Shown piece after piece: positions 8,721 through 17,132 of a DNA stretch of 64,000 bases. Below the pieces are notes generated by a model, which made no database searches, was not told the origin of the DNA, and saw only the letters and a program-made list of their open reading frames with translations. The first letter of the stretch is position 1. Every line of letters begins with the position of its first letter. A program made the position numbers and the translations under genes. Origin of the DNA: Paenibacillus castaneae (GTDB taxonomy: Bacteria > Bacillota > Bacilli > Paenibacillales > Paenibacillaceae); assembly GCF_002884445.1 (NCBI RefSeq), contig NZ_KZ614144.1, positions 3,085,551 through 3,149,550 of the forward strand, in the 5' to 3' direction.

Positions 8721-8936
8721 GTGGCTACTAGCGAAGACGAAAAACCGAAATTAAAGGCAACTAAAATTTTCAAGTGTAAAAATCCGGATTGCAAGGCGTG
8801 GGTAAGAGATGAGTTTGCGGCTACTGAGCAAACTTGTCCGATATGCAAAGGTCCAATGCTCAGAAGCATGCGGCATTTGCCGGCCGTTCAGAATAAACCT
8901 AAACCTCAGCCTCGTAAACCAAAATCAGATTACTAA
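8721..8936 (+). CDS. YdjO-like small zinc-ribbon protein
   Basis: A 71-residue protein resembling the cold-inducible YdjO family. It has one Cys pair in KCKNPDCKAW and another in CPICKGPM, so a four-Cys zinc ribbon is expected. The basic C-terminal tail (KPKPQPRKPKSDY) suggests nucleic acid contact. The function of the family is unknown to me. The start is GTG at 8721 behind AAAGGGG. A textbook terminator follows immediately. Confidence 0.75.
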   Translation: MATSEDEKPKLKATKIFKCKNPDCKAWVRDEFAATEQTCPICKGPMLRSMRHLPAVQNKPKPQPRKPKSDY

Positions 8937-8940
8937 AAAA

Positions 8941-8978
8941 AATCCCAATCCAGCATTTATTTCTGGATTGGGATTTTT
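8941..8978 (+). terminator. Intrinsic terminator
   Basis: A perfect 13-bp stem, AATCCCAATCCAG (8941-8953) with CTGGATTGGGATT (8963-8975), then a T run. Confidence 0.9.
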
Positions 8979-9035
8979 ATATATTAGCGATATGGTACGA
9001 TAGAGTTATCAATTGATGACAGGAAGGTCGCACGC

Positions 9036-10352
9036 ATGCTCTTTTATTTTATAGCTTTAATGCTGGCAGCAGTGATTGTGCTATTAAACAACCCTCGCCA
9101 TGAAACGAATCATTGGGCTGCAATATTTTTGGCGAGCGCTGCAATCGGCGGGCTTTATGAACTCATATACCAGAGTGGTTACACTACATTGGCTCAAACG
9201 ATACAATTCATCAACTATACTTGCACGCCTTATTCCGTTCTTATTTTCAGTATCGTCTATGCTGGAGCGTCTCCATTAAATATAAGAAAATGGCGCGTAT
9301 TAAAGTTGATTTTGTTGCTGCCTGTAGCTGCAATGGCTGCTGAAGCATGCTTAACGGCCAATTTATCATTATTTTTCTTTTTATTGCTGCTGTGGAGCGC
9401 TCCGTATTTTTTGATTTCCTGCTATTTGCTCATTTACTCCTTCTGGCGGGAGCCTGAAGTAAAGCTGCGCCGCAACCGATTCATAACAGCGATTATTATT
9501 GTGCCTACCTTGCTTGGAGTATTGATGTTTATTTATGTAGCAAAAGCTTTTTCGCCAGATTTTGAATTTTTTGATTATATTTCTATTTTCATTATTTATT
9601 CATTGGCAGTTGCTCTGGTTTGCACCTTTATATATGGCGTTCTAGGAGTGCGAGTACGCATCGAGCATGATCCATTGGAAAGTACGATGAAAGCCGTCAG
9701 CATGGGAACCACGTTGCTTAATCATACGATTAAGAACGAAATCAGCAAAATTTCTATTAGCACCGAAAACTTAAGAAGAATGTTTCCCGAAAGCAATGAA
9801 CAAACCCATCAGCATATGGAGATCATTACCAATTCTTCGAATCATATGCTGGCGATGGTGACACGCATTCATAGTCAAATGAAAAATATTACGCTGAAAG
9901 AGGAGCCTGTTCAGCTTGATCAGCTTATTAACCAATGTATGAAGCAGTTCGAAGCTATTGTTTCCAAGCAAAAGATCCGGATAAAAGCTTCGTATTCGAT
10001 TTCTCCCATTATCTTATGTGATAGCGTTCATCTTAGCGAGGCAATTGGCAATGTGCTGATGAATGCTTGCGAGGCGATGCCGGGTGGAGGCCTGATAGAA
10101 ATAGAGCTGCATCCTCATAAACGAGGCATTGAGCTGTTGATCCTTGACCGCGGAATAGGCGTACCTGCCGAGAAGCAGAATCAAGTGTTTGATCCTTTCT
10201 ACAGCAGCGGGAAAACGGGGCGGAATTTCGGCCTCGGCTTGTCTTATGTTTATAATGTTATGCAGAAAAGCGGCGGAAAAGTTGCACTTTCAAGCAGAGC
10301 AGGCGGCGGAACCATTGTTTCTTTTTATTGGCCAAAGAGAAAACTTCTATAG
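9036..10352 (+). CDS. Membrane sensor histidine kinase
   Basis: 438 residues. The N-terminal 210 residues form about seven membrane helices with no extracytoplasmic domain, so the signal is probably membrane-borne or hydrophobic. The phospho-acceptor His lies in LLNHTIKNEISKIS. The ATPase domain has the N box NVLMNACEAMPGGG, G1 DRGIGVP and G2 GRNFGLGLSYVYNVM. The N box resembles that of NtrB/LytS-like kinases. It is followed after 23 bases by a LuxR-type response regulator, which is surely its partner. The ligand is unknown. The start ATG follows GGAAGGT. Confidence 0.85.
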   Translation: MLFYFIALMLAAVIVLLNNPRHETNHWAAIFLASAAIGGLYELIYQSGYTTLAQTIQFINYTCTPYSVLIFSIVYAGASPLNIRKWRVLKLILLLPVAAMAAEACLTANLSLFFFLLLLWSAPYFLISCYLLIYSFWREPEVKLRRNRFITAIIIVPTLLGVLMFIYVAKAFSPDFEFFDYISIFIIYSLAVALVCTFIYGVLGVRVRIEHDPLESTMKAVSMGTTLLNHTIKNEISKISISTENLRRMFPESNEQTHQHMEIITNSSNHMLAMVTRIHSQMKNITLKEEPVQLDQLINQCMKQFEAIVSKQKIRIKASYSISPIILCDSVHLSEAIGNVLMNACEAMPGGGLIEIELHPHKRGIELLILDRGIGVPAEKQNQVFDPFYSSGKTGRNFGLGLSYVYNVMQKSGGKVALSSRAGGGTIVSFYWPKRKLL

Positions 10353-10375
10353 AGCTTGCAGGGAAGGGGATAGAG

Positions 10376-10996
10376 ATGAGTCATATTAGAGTGTTAATCA
10401 TTGATGATGATGCCGATTGGATTAAAGCATTGACCACGTTTCTTAATGGAGAAGCGGATCTTCTTGTTATTGGAGCAGCAACGAATGCGAACGAAGCGAT
10501 CAGCATGGCGCAAATGAATGCATTCGATATTATTCTAATGGATATACAGCTTGACGGCAGTAAGCTCGATGGAATCCATACGGCGATGCTGCTGCATGAG
10601 TATTCATCCGCCAAGATCATCATGCTGACTTCCTTGCAGGATGAGCAATCGATGACACAGTCTTTTACTGCAGGGGCTGTTCAATATATAGAGAAATCAC
10701 GTTATTTGGAGCTGCCGCAAGCGATTCGCAGCGCTTATCATCATCCAGCACCGATGGAAGCGTTGCTAAAGGAGCTGTCCCGGCTGAAACGGGAGGAGCA
10801 GCTGAAGGAGCTAACTGGAGCGGAGCGTGAGGTTTTCGAACTCATTGAAGAGGGATATACGCAATCGCAAATCGAGAAGAAGCTGTATAAAGCGGAAAGT
10901 ACGTTGAAAAATCAAGTGAACAAAATATTGAAAAAATTCGGTGTTAAAAGCAGCAAAGAAGCGGTGGAGAAGGTTAAGAGAAGAGGATTTTTTTGA
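10376..10996 (+). CDS. NarL/LuxR-type response regulator
   Basis: 206 residues. The receiver domain (about 1-120) has the acidic pair IIDDD, the phospho-acceptor Asp in IILMDIQLDG and the Thr/Ser MLTSL; the usual conserved Lys is in IEKSRY. The C-terminal part (about 140-206) is a helix-turn-helix of the LuxR type: LTGAEREVFELIEEGYTQ, then AESTLKNQVNKILKKFGV. The ATG at 10376 has the ribosome binding site GGGAAGGGGA. It is co-transcribed with the kinase upstream and ends at a terminator. No target operon is evident nearby. Confidence 0.85.
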   Translation: MSHIRVLIIDDDADWIKALTTFLNGEADLLVIGAATNANEAISMAQMNAFDIILMDIQLDGSKLDGIHTAMLLHEYSSAKIIMLTSLQDEQSMTQSFTAGAVQYIEKSRYLELPQAIRSAYHHPAPMEALLKELSRLKREEQLKELTGAEREVFELIEEGYTQSQIEKKLYKAESTLKNQVNKILKKFGVKSSKEAVEKVKRRGFF

Positions 10997-11031
10997 GGAT
11001 TTTCCGTGGAATGACCAGGATTAATAAAAAT

Positions 11032-11062
11032 AAAGGGGTACTACGGAATGTAGTACCTCTTT
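11032..11062 (+). terminator. Intrinsic terminator after two-component operon
   Basis: Stem AAAGGGGTACTAC (11032-11044) with GTAGTACCTCTTT (11050-11062), five-base loop. The T tail is short. Confidence 0.6.
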
Positions 11063-11151
11063 GTCTGCTGTTCTAGCTATATTGGAACTGTATGCTTGCT
11101 GTGAGTGGGTTTATAATGTAAGGAATAGAAAGGACAGGTGCTATAAAATAT

Positions 11152-11598
11152 ATGTTCAAAAAAAAGCGGCCAGCCGTTCTGCTCATCGACGGACAATGCT
11201 TGCTATGCAATGGCATTACTCGGTTTGTGGTCAAGCGTGATAAAGCAAAAACGTTTCAATTTGCTTCGCTTCAATCTGAAGCTGGTCAACAGTTCCTTAG
11301 GGATGGAAAGCTGGCGACTGGTGATTTAAATACATTCGTCATGATACAAAACGGCAAATATTTCATTAAATCAAGCGCGGCACTCCGTGTATTGCGGGAG
11401 CTAGATGGTTTATGGCCGTTGTTATATGTGTTCATTGCCGTACCGCAGGCTTGGAGAAACGTGTTTTATGATCTTATCGCTCAGAACCGCTACCGGTGGT
11501 TTGGCAAGACGGACGTCTGCATGCTGCCGACAAATGAGCTTAAGGATCGTTTTATGGAGAACGGCGTTCATGCGCAGCAGACTGAAAAAACCGAGTGA
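11152..11598 (+). CDS. DCC family (DUF393) thiol-disulfide oxidoreductase-like protein
   Basis: 148 residues with the DUF393 hallmark at the N-terminus: VLLIDGQCLLCNGITRF, giving the D-x-x-C-x-x-C motif at about residues 12-18, then FQFASLQSEAG. Members of this family are predicted thioredoxin-like redox proteins of unknown substrate. The protein is cytosolic with no signal peptide. It stands alone between two terminators or promoter gaps. The start ATG has only a modest upstream purine site (AAAGGACAGG). Confidence 0.8.
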   Translation: MFKKKRPAVLLIDGQCLLCNGITRFVVKRDKAKTFQFASLQSEAGQQFLRDGKLATGDLNTFVMIQNGKYFIKSSAALRVLRELDGLWPLLYVFIAVPQAWRNVFYDLIAQNRYRWFGKTDVCMLPTNELKDRFMENGVHAQQTEKTE

Positions 11599-11739
11599 AA
11601 GGAATAATCGGCACTGCTGTTTATTCCTTTTTGTCACTTGCCGCTTCGGCGTTGTATAATAGCGATAGACTATAAATGAAAATATGAGCTAAAGCGGTAA
11701 ATCGCTAGTTGCGACAACGGGGAATGGAGTACAGTACAA

Positions 11740-12615
11740 ATGAAAAAGTTCAAAAAGTTTTATATAGAAACGACAAGCATATGCAATTTGTCATGCAGCT
11801 TTTGCCCGCCGACTTTGCGTGCGAAGGGATTTATACAGGTAGAGGATTTCAAGAAAACGTTAGATCAAATTAAACCGCATACGGATTATATTTATTTCCA
11901 TGTCAAAGGCGAGCCGATGCTTCATCCCAAAATGGACGAGCTGCTCGATATTTCCCATGAGAAAGGTTTTAAAGTAAATATTACGTCAAACGGAACGCTA
12001 ATAACGAAAAACAAGCATAAGCTGCTGAATAAGCCGGCGTTAAGGCAAATCAATTTTTCCTTGCACAGCTTTGACGGACACGCTGGCTCTACAAATAAGG
12101 AGGGCTATCTTGCTGAAATATTGGACTTTGTGAAGGAAGCGGTAGCGACCAGCAATATTATCATTTCATTCCGACTATGGAATTTGGATATGGATAATGA
12201 AACGAATCAGCAGAAAAATAAAAATCGTGAGCTGCTAAGCATGATTGAGAAGGCATTTAATCTCGATTACAAAATCGAAGAGAAGTTCATTCCTGGAACA
12301 GGTGTTAAAATCGCCGATCGCATCTACCTTAATCAAGATCCTGAATTCAAATGGCCGGATTTGAAGGAGCCCGAGGATGATGGCAAAGGCTTTTGTCATG
12401 CGCTTCGCAACCAAGCGGGCATTCTTATCGACGGCACGGTTATCCCGTGCTGCTTAGACGGGGAGGGCGTCATTAATTTAGGGAATATTCATGAAACACA
12501 TTTCTCGGATATTATAGAAAATGAGCGTTCAACGAAGCTCTATGAAGGATTCTCCCGCAGAGAAGCAGTAGAAGAATTATGCAGGAAATGCGGCTACCGT
12601 CAAAGGTTTGGTTGA
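11740..12615 (+). CDS. Radical SAM/SPASM-like protein
   Basis: 291 residues. The radical SAM cluster motif CNLSCSFC is at residues 12-19, within ETTSICNLSCSFCPPTLRAK, and is followed by a TIM-barrel core (HVKGEPMLHPKMDELL, NITSNGTLI). The C-terminal region contains further Cys residues (GFCHALRNQAG, IPCCLDGEGV, LCRKCGY), as in SPASM auxiliary-cluster domains. Such proteins often modify peptides or sugars. No precursor peptide ORF with a good ribosome binding site was found next to it, so no substrate is proposed. A DCC protein lies upstream and uppP downstream. Confidence 0.82.
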   Translation: MKKFKKFYIETTSICNLSCSFCPPTLRAKGFIQVEDFKKTLDQIKPHTDYIYFHVKGEPMLHPKMDELLDISHEKGFKVNITSNGTLITKNKHKLLNKPALRQINFSLHSFDGHAGSTNKEGYLAEILDFVKEAVATSNIIISFRLWNLDMDNETNQQKNKNRELLSMIEKAFNLDYKIEEKFIPGTGVKIADRIYLNQDPEFKWPDLKEPEDDGKGFCHALRNQAGILIDGTVIPCCLDGEGVINLGNIHETHFSDIIENERSTKLYEGFSRREAVEELCRKCGYRQRFG

Positions 12616-12739
12616 ATCAATTGTTGCAACTTCGTAAATGCTATTGATTTATGAGGTAGAATCGTTTTAAGATAGAAACTGAAATGCTAGGTTCACCTTG
12701 CTATTCAATCAGACTATCAGTTGGGAGATTAAATTTCAG

Positions 12740-13582
12740 ATGGATTTTTTGACGATTTTAAAAGCAATTATTTTAGGAATTGTTGAGGGGCTGACGGAAT
12801 TTGCACCCGTATCCTCAACGGGACATATGGTCATCGTCGACGATATGTGGCTTCAATCGGAACAATTTCTTACGAAGTACGTAGCCAACACCTTTAAAAT
12901 TGTCATTCAACTGGGCTCGATCTTAGCGGTGTTAATTATTTTCCGAAATCGATTCATTGATTTGCTAGGCTTAAATCGTTTCATGAAGAAAAAGGGACAA
13001 GTTACGGCTGTTCCCCAGAAGAGATTAAAGCTCACGCATGTTATTGTTGGATTAATTCCAGCAGCTGTAATCGGACTATTGTTTGATGATTACATCGATG
13101 AGTATTTATTTTCCACTCGAACTGTCCTACTTGGTCTCGTTATTGGCGCGCTACTGATGATTGCAGCCGATAAGTTTAGACCCGCTGTACCAAAAGTAGA
13201 AACAGTTGATCAGATTACGTATAAGCAAGCACTCTCTGTTGGTTTGATTCAATGCTTGTCGCTATGGCCGGGCTTCTCACGTTCTGGCTCGACAATCTCC
13301 GGAGGGGTATTGCTTGGAATGAGTCACCGCGCTGCCGCGGACTTCACATTTATTATGGCAGTGCCTATAATGGCTGGTGCGAGCTTGCTAACCTTAATGA
13401 AAAATTGGCAGTATTTCACGCTTGATTCCTTGCCATTCTTCATTGCTGGTTTTATTAGTGCCTTCGTATTTGCACTTATCTCTATTCGTTTCTTCCTAAA
13501 GCTTATTAACAAAATCAAGCTCGTGCCATTCGCGGTTTATCGGATCGTACTAGCTGTTGTTGTGTATATCGTCTATTTCTAA
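12740..13582 (+). CDS. uppP: Undecaprenyl-diphosphatase UppP (BacA)
   Basis: 280 residues, the normal family length. The diagnostic motifs are present: GIVEGLTEFAPVSSTGHM near residue 13 and the second catalytic block PGFSRSGSTISGG. It is an integral membrane protein with about eight helices. It hydrolyses undecaprenyl diphosphate to recycle the lipid carrier of cell-wall synthesis, and higher dosage gives bacitracin tolerance. The ATG at 12740 gives the usual N-terminus (MDFLTILKAIILG); an upstream in-frame TTG at 12698 is not supported. It ends at a strong bidirectional terminator shared with the convergent ClC gene. Confidence 0.93.
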   Translation: MDFLTILKAIILGIVEGLTEFAPVSSTGHMVIVDDMWLQSEQFLTKYVANTFKIVIQLGSILAVLIIFRNRFIDLLGLNRFMKKKGQVTAVPQKRLKLTHVIVGLIPAAVIGLLFDDYIDEYLFSTRTVLLGLVIGALLMIAADKFRPAVPKVETVDQITYKQALSVGLIQCLSLWPGFSRSGSTISGGVLLGMSHRAAADFTFIMAVPIMAGASLLTLMKNWQYFTLDSLPFFIAGFISAFVFALISIRFFLKLINKIKLVPFAVYRIVLAVVVYIVYF

Positions 13583-13600
13583 AAACAATACACAAAACTA

Positions 13601-13640
13601 AAAACAGCCTGTTCCTCGAGTGGAGGGACAGGCTGTTTTG
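13601..13640. terminator. Bidirectional intrinsic terminator
   Basis: A 17-bp stem, AAAACAGCCTGTTCCTC (13601-13617) with the complementary 3' arm ending at 13639, flanked by A and T runs. It serves both convergent genes. Confidence 0.85.
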
Positions 13641-13661
13641 CTATTAATAGCGTAAAGGAGT

Positions 13662-14873
13662 TCAGTTCTTCTTCTGAGCCTCGTAAATACCGGCTCGGCC
13701 TGAGAATATAAAGCTGATGAGGCACCCGATAAAGAGGTAAACGGCGCCTTCAGAACCGAATAATTCAATTCCCATTATGAAGCAGGCAAGCGGTGTTTTG
13801 GCTGCACCGCTGAATACGGAAACAAATCCGATTGCAGAGAGGAAAGGTACCGATACAGCGAACAGGCCGGCAAGCGCACTGCCAAGCGTTGAACCAATAA
13901 CGAACAGCGGAGTTACTTCGCCTCCTTGAAAGCCTGTCCCAAGAGTAATGGACGTAAATATAGTTTTCAATAAGAAGACGAGAGGAGAAACCGCTTCTTG
14001 AAACGATTGCTGGATGAGCGGAATTCCAAGGCCCAAATAGTTCCTTGTACCAAGCGCATATACAAGAGCAATAATAATGAATCCTCCGATCATGCTCTTT
14101 AAGACAGGGTTCGGAAACCATTTGCTGAATAATGCTTTCAGTCCTGAAGTAAGCCGAATAAATAGATAAGCAGCTAGTCCAAACAAAATCGATGCTGCGA
14201 TTAGTTTTACAATAAAGAACCAATCAAGTGCAGGAATGGCTCCCATCTCATAATGAATATGTTCAATGCCCCAGGCCGTCGTTACGAGATGTCCAACATA
14301 ACTTGCGATAAAGCAGGGGAATAACGCCTCATAACTGACAGCGCCGATGGCGAGAATTTCTAACCCGAATATGGTTCCTGCAAGCGGTGTTCCGAATATA
14401 GCTCCAAATCCACTGCTAATTCCGCACATTAATATGATTTTTCGATCAAGCGGACTTAATCGCAGCAGCTTGCCAATCCATTCGGAGAGGCTTCCACCCA
14501 TTTGAATTGCGGTTCCCTCGCGTCCTGCCGATCCTCCGAATAAATGAGTAGTTAACGTGCCAAAAAGTACGAGAGGTGCCATTCGCAGCGGAACAGCGCC
14601 ATTGCCAGTATGTATTTGTTCAATAATCAGATTATTGCCTTTGCCGGCAGAGCCTCCTACCTTCATATAAGTATAACTCACGATTCCCCCACCTATTGGC
14701 AGTAGCCAGAGCAGCCACGGGAAGCTCATACGGGTCGTTGTTACCCAATCCAGACTAGTTAGAAAAAATGCCGATATCGAGCCCGTTAAGAGGCCTACGA
14801 TGCTGGATACGATTGTCCATTTTACAACAAATTTAAGTAACGTAAGCGGCAAAGCCTGTCGCGCGTCCATCAT
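13662..14873 (-). CDS. ClC-family anion channel/transporter, atypical selectivity motifs
   Basis: 403 residues with the ClC fold (about ten membrane helices visible). Family motifs are shifted from the classical set: GKGNNLII instead of GSGIP, GSAGREGTAIQMGG where classical members have GREGP, and FQGGEVTPLFVIG where they have GIFAP. Such variants occur in a bacterial ClC clade, and some divergent ClC proteins export fluoride (CLC-F). Whether this is chloride or fluoride cannot be decided from sequence here. No fluoride riboswitch was recognised upstream. The ATG has AAAGGAG. It is convergent with uppP. Confidence 0.85.
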   Translation of the reverse strand: MMDARQALPLTLLKFVVKWTIVSSIVGLLTGSISAFFLTSLDWVTTTRMSFPWLLWLLPIGGGIVSYTYMKVGGSAGKGNNLIIEQIHTGNGAVPLRMAPLVLFGTLTTHLFGGSAGREGTAIQMGGSLSEWIGKLLRLSPLDRKIILMCGISSGFGAIFGTPLAGTIFGLEILAIGAVSYEALFPCFIASYVGHLVTTAWGIEHIHYEMGAIPALDWFFIVKLIAASILFGLAAYLFIRLTSGLKALFSKWFPNPVLKSMIGGFIIIALVYALGTRNYLGLGIPLIQQSFQEAVSPLVFLLKTIFTSITLGTGFQGGEVTPLFVIGSTLGSALAGLFAVSVPFLSAIGFVSVFSGAAKTPLACFIMGIELFGSEGAVYLFIGCLISFIFSGRAGIYEAQKKN

Positions 14874-14973
14874 TGTGACAAACTCCTTTATTCTCCCTTT
14901 GAATATAAGCGATACGTGAAATCTTCTACTAGTTATTATACACTGCTCACTTTAGAGGTAAAGGATTAGATGG

Positions 14974-15309
14974 TTAAAACAAATCAAAGCTAAGCTGACC
15001 GCTTGCGATACCGTAGTAGATCCAGATCAAATGATACATATTGACGATAAAATAAAGCAAAACCGCCAAAAGAATACATGGGTTAATCCATGCCTTGCTC
15101 TTTAGTTGATAGAAAATAACGATCAGGAGCAAAGGAAGCACTATCTTCAATCCGTAAAAGGCGGCAATATGCCAATTATAGATTTCTTTGACAAGCGGGT
15201 TCATTTCTTCAATCAGACCCAATCGCAGGCCAAGATCTGTAAACGCAGCATCGGCAAAGCTCAGCAATAGAAGACCATACAGCAATGCTTTCAAATTCCA
15301 AGTTTTCAT
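14974..15309 (-). CDS. DUF5658-like small membrane protein
   Basis: 111 residues with three to four membrane helices. The sequence FADAAFTDLGLRLGLIEEMNP near residue 18 matches the DUF5658 pattern, in which an Asp-rich first helix is followed by an E-x-NP motif. The function is unknown. It lies 100 bases upstream of the ClC gene on the same strand, and could be in the same transcript. Confidence 0.65.
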   Translation of the reverse strand: MKTWNLKALLYGLLLLSFADAAFTDLGLRLGLIEEMNPLVKEIYNWHIAAFYGLKIVLPLLLIVIFYQLKSKAWINPCILLAVLLYFIVNMYHLIWIYYGIASGQLSFDLF

Positions 15310-15427
15310 TGCAGCTATGTTGTTGCCCCCGTTCCGTTTTTAATAGTGAAGCAATTAGATATTCCAAGCATATGCTACATAAGCATTAACATTCCGAGAC
15401 TATCTCCCGGCTAAAGGAGGCATTTCG

Positions 15428-16996
15428 TTGAAGCGTCTATTAATAGGCAGTCCCATTCGTCAGAAGCCGCCCGTATTGCGTTATTTTCTATCTTCATTAG
15501 AACGGCTATCTGTCGTGGACCATCATATTGATTATTATTTTATTGATGATAATGATGTGGAGGAGTCGTCCGCCATTCTAAATGAGTTTATAACCAAGCA
15601 GCAGGAGGCAAACGGCTCCATGTCTCTATTGAAGAAAGGCGAGCTATTAACGGTTTACACTCGTAATGAGCACACACATTATTGGAGTAATGAGCTTATT
15701 GACAAAATTGCGAGCTGGAAGGATGACATCATCACTACTGCAAGAGATCAAGGATATGACGGATTATTTCTGATTGATTCCGATTTGCTGATGCACCCCG
15801 CTGCTCTCCAATCTTTAATCTTAGCTGAGAAGGACATTATCTCCACCATATTCTGGACGCAGTGGCAGCCAGGAACGATGGAGCTGCCTCAAGTTTGGCT
15901 GAAAGATACGTATTGGCCATTTCAATCCGATCGAACGATGACGGCTGGTGAAGATGCCGACGCAGCAATTCAACTAGTCATGAAGCTGAGAATTCCCGGT
16001 ATTTATGAGGTTGGCGGTTTAGGTGCCTGCACCTATATTTCGCGAACGGGCTTAGAAAAGGATATTTCGTTTCGCAAGATACCTAATCTGTCATTCTGGG
16101 GAGAAGACCGCCATTTCTGCGTACGTGCGGCTGCTCTTGGCCTCAGTTTGCATGTTGACACGAAATATCCTGCATTTCATATTTATAGAGACTCAGATCT
16201 TATACGCGCGGATTTGTTTATGGAATCAACCGCTCAATCGCTGCCTAAGGAAGCAGCAGTGAATAAGACTGGAGCTCCCTTCATCATAGTGCCAGGTGCT
16301 GCTCCGAAGCTTACCTTGTCTATGATTGTCAAAAACGAAGGCGATCGTTATTTGAGAGACGTGCTTCAGCATCATCGCGAATATATAGACCATGCCGTCA
16401 TTATTGACGATGGAAGTACAGATCATACGGGAGAGATTGTACACGAGTATCTTGCCGGCATTCCCTTAACGTATATTAAGAATGATGAATCGAAGTTTCA
16501 TAATGAAGTGCAGCTTCGAATGCAGCAGTGGGAGGAAACGATTCGGACCCGGCCGCAGTGGATTCTGAATATGGACGCTGATGAATATTTCGAAGATAAA
16601 TTCAATTCAGAGCTGCCTCAGCTGCTTCAAGACCAGACCGCATATGTGTATTTATTTCGTCTCTATGATTTCTGGTCCGAGGATCAATACCGCGAGGACA
16701 GCTTCTGGAATGCACACTCTGTCTACCGGCCGTTTCTGCTCAAATATGCTGAGGGTTATCCTTATGAATGGAAACAAACGCCGCAGCATTGCGGCAGGTT
16801 TCCGCAAAACATTTATTCAGTGACTCCCAAAACCTCAAGTATGCGGGTGAAGCATTTCGGCTGGGCCCGTGAGAAGGACCGTATTCATAAATATGAGCGC
16901 TATAAGCAGCTTGATCCAGATGCCATCTATGGATGGAAAGAGCAATATGAATCTATTTTGGATGCTGCGCCTAATCTGATCAAATGGATCGAATAA
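15428..16996 (+). CDS. Two-domain GT-A glycosyltransferase
   Basis: 522 residues that appear to hold two GT-A domains. The N-terminal half (about 1-270) begins KRLLIGSPIRQKPPVLRYFL and has a D-x-D-like site DGLFLIDSDLLMHP. The C-terminal half (about 295-522) is a clear family 2 glycosyltransferase: LTLSMIVKNEGDRYL, VIIDDGSTDHTGEI and the metal site WILNMDADEYFED. No membrane segments are seen, so it is cytosolic. Target is unknown; spore or surface glycan and protein O-glycosylation are both possible. The TTG start is well supported by AAAGGAGG seven bases upstream. Confidence 0.8.
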   Translation: MKRLLIGSPIRQKPPVLRYFLSSLERLSVVDHHIDYYFIDDNDVEESSAILNEFITKQQEANGSMSLLKKGELLTVYTRNEHTHYWSNELIDKIASWKDDIITTARDQGYDGLFLIDSDLLMHPAALQSLILAEKDIISTIFWTQWQPGTMELPQVWLKDTYWPFQSDRTMTAGEDADAAIQLVMKLRIPGIYEVGGLGACTYISRTGLEKDISFRKIPNLSFWGEDRHFCVRAAALGLSLHVDTKYPAFHIYRDSDLIRADLFMESTAQSLPKEAAVNKTGAPFIIVPGAAPKLTLSMIVKNEGDRYLRDVLQHHREYIDHAVIIDDGSTDHTGEIVHEYLAGIPLTYIKNDESKFHNEVQLRMQQWEETIRTRPQWILNMDADEYFEDKFNSELPQLLQDQTAYVYLFRLYDFWSEDQYREDSFWNAHSVYRPFLLKYAEGYPYEWKQTPQHCGRFPQNIYSVTPKTSSMRVKHFGWAREKDRIHKYERYKQLDPDAIYGWKEQYESILDAAPNLIKWIE

Positions 16997-17015
16997 TAAG
17001 GGGAGCCAGCATTCT

Positions 17016-17045
17016 TTGACTAAATCGTTGTTTATATGGTATATT
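17016..17045 (+). promoter_or_regulatory. Sigma-A-type promoter for dinG-like gene
   Basis: TTGACT (17016-17021), 18-bp spacer, TATATT (17040-17045). Transcription would start near 17052 and include the strong hairpin at 17072-17108. Confidence 0.6.
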
Positions 17046-17071
17046 AGAAATTATGCTTAGTACAGGAACCT

Positions 17072-17108
17072 CACAAAACGGCTGCGTGCTCTCACGCAGC
17101 CGTTTGTG
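17072..17108 (+). promoter_or_regulatory. Strong 5' UTR hairpin before dinG-like gene
   Basis: Arms 17072-17088 and 17093-17108 form about 16 pairs with a CTCT loop and one bulge (core ACGGCTGCGTG). There is no T run after it, so it is not a standard terminator. The start codon is 24 bases further on. Confidence 0.6.
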
Positions 17109-17132
17109 CCTACTACATGGAGGCAAGCCATC

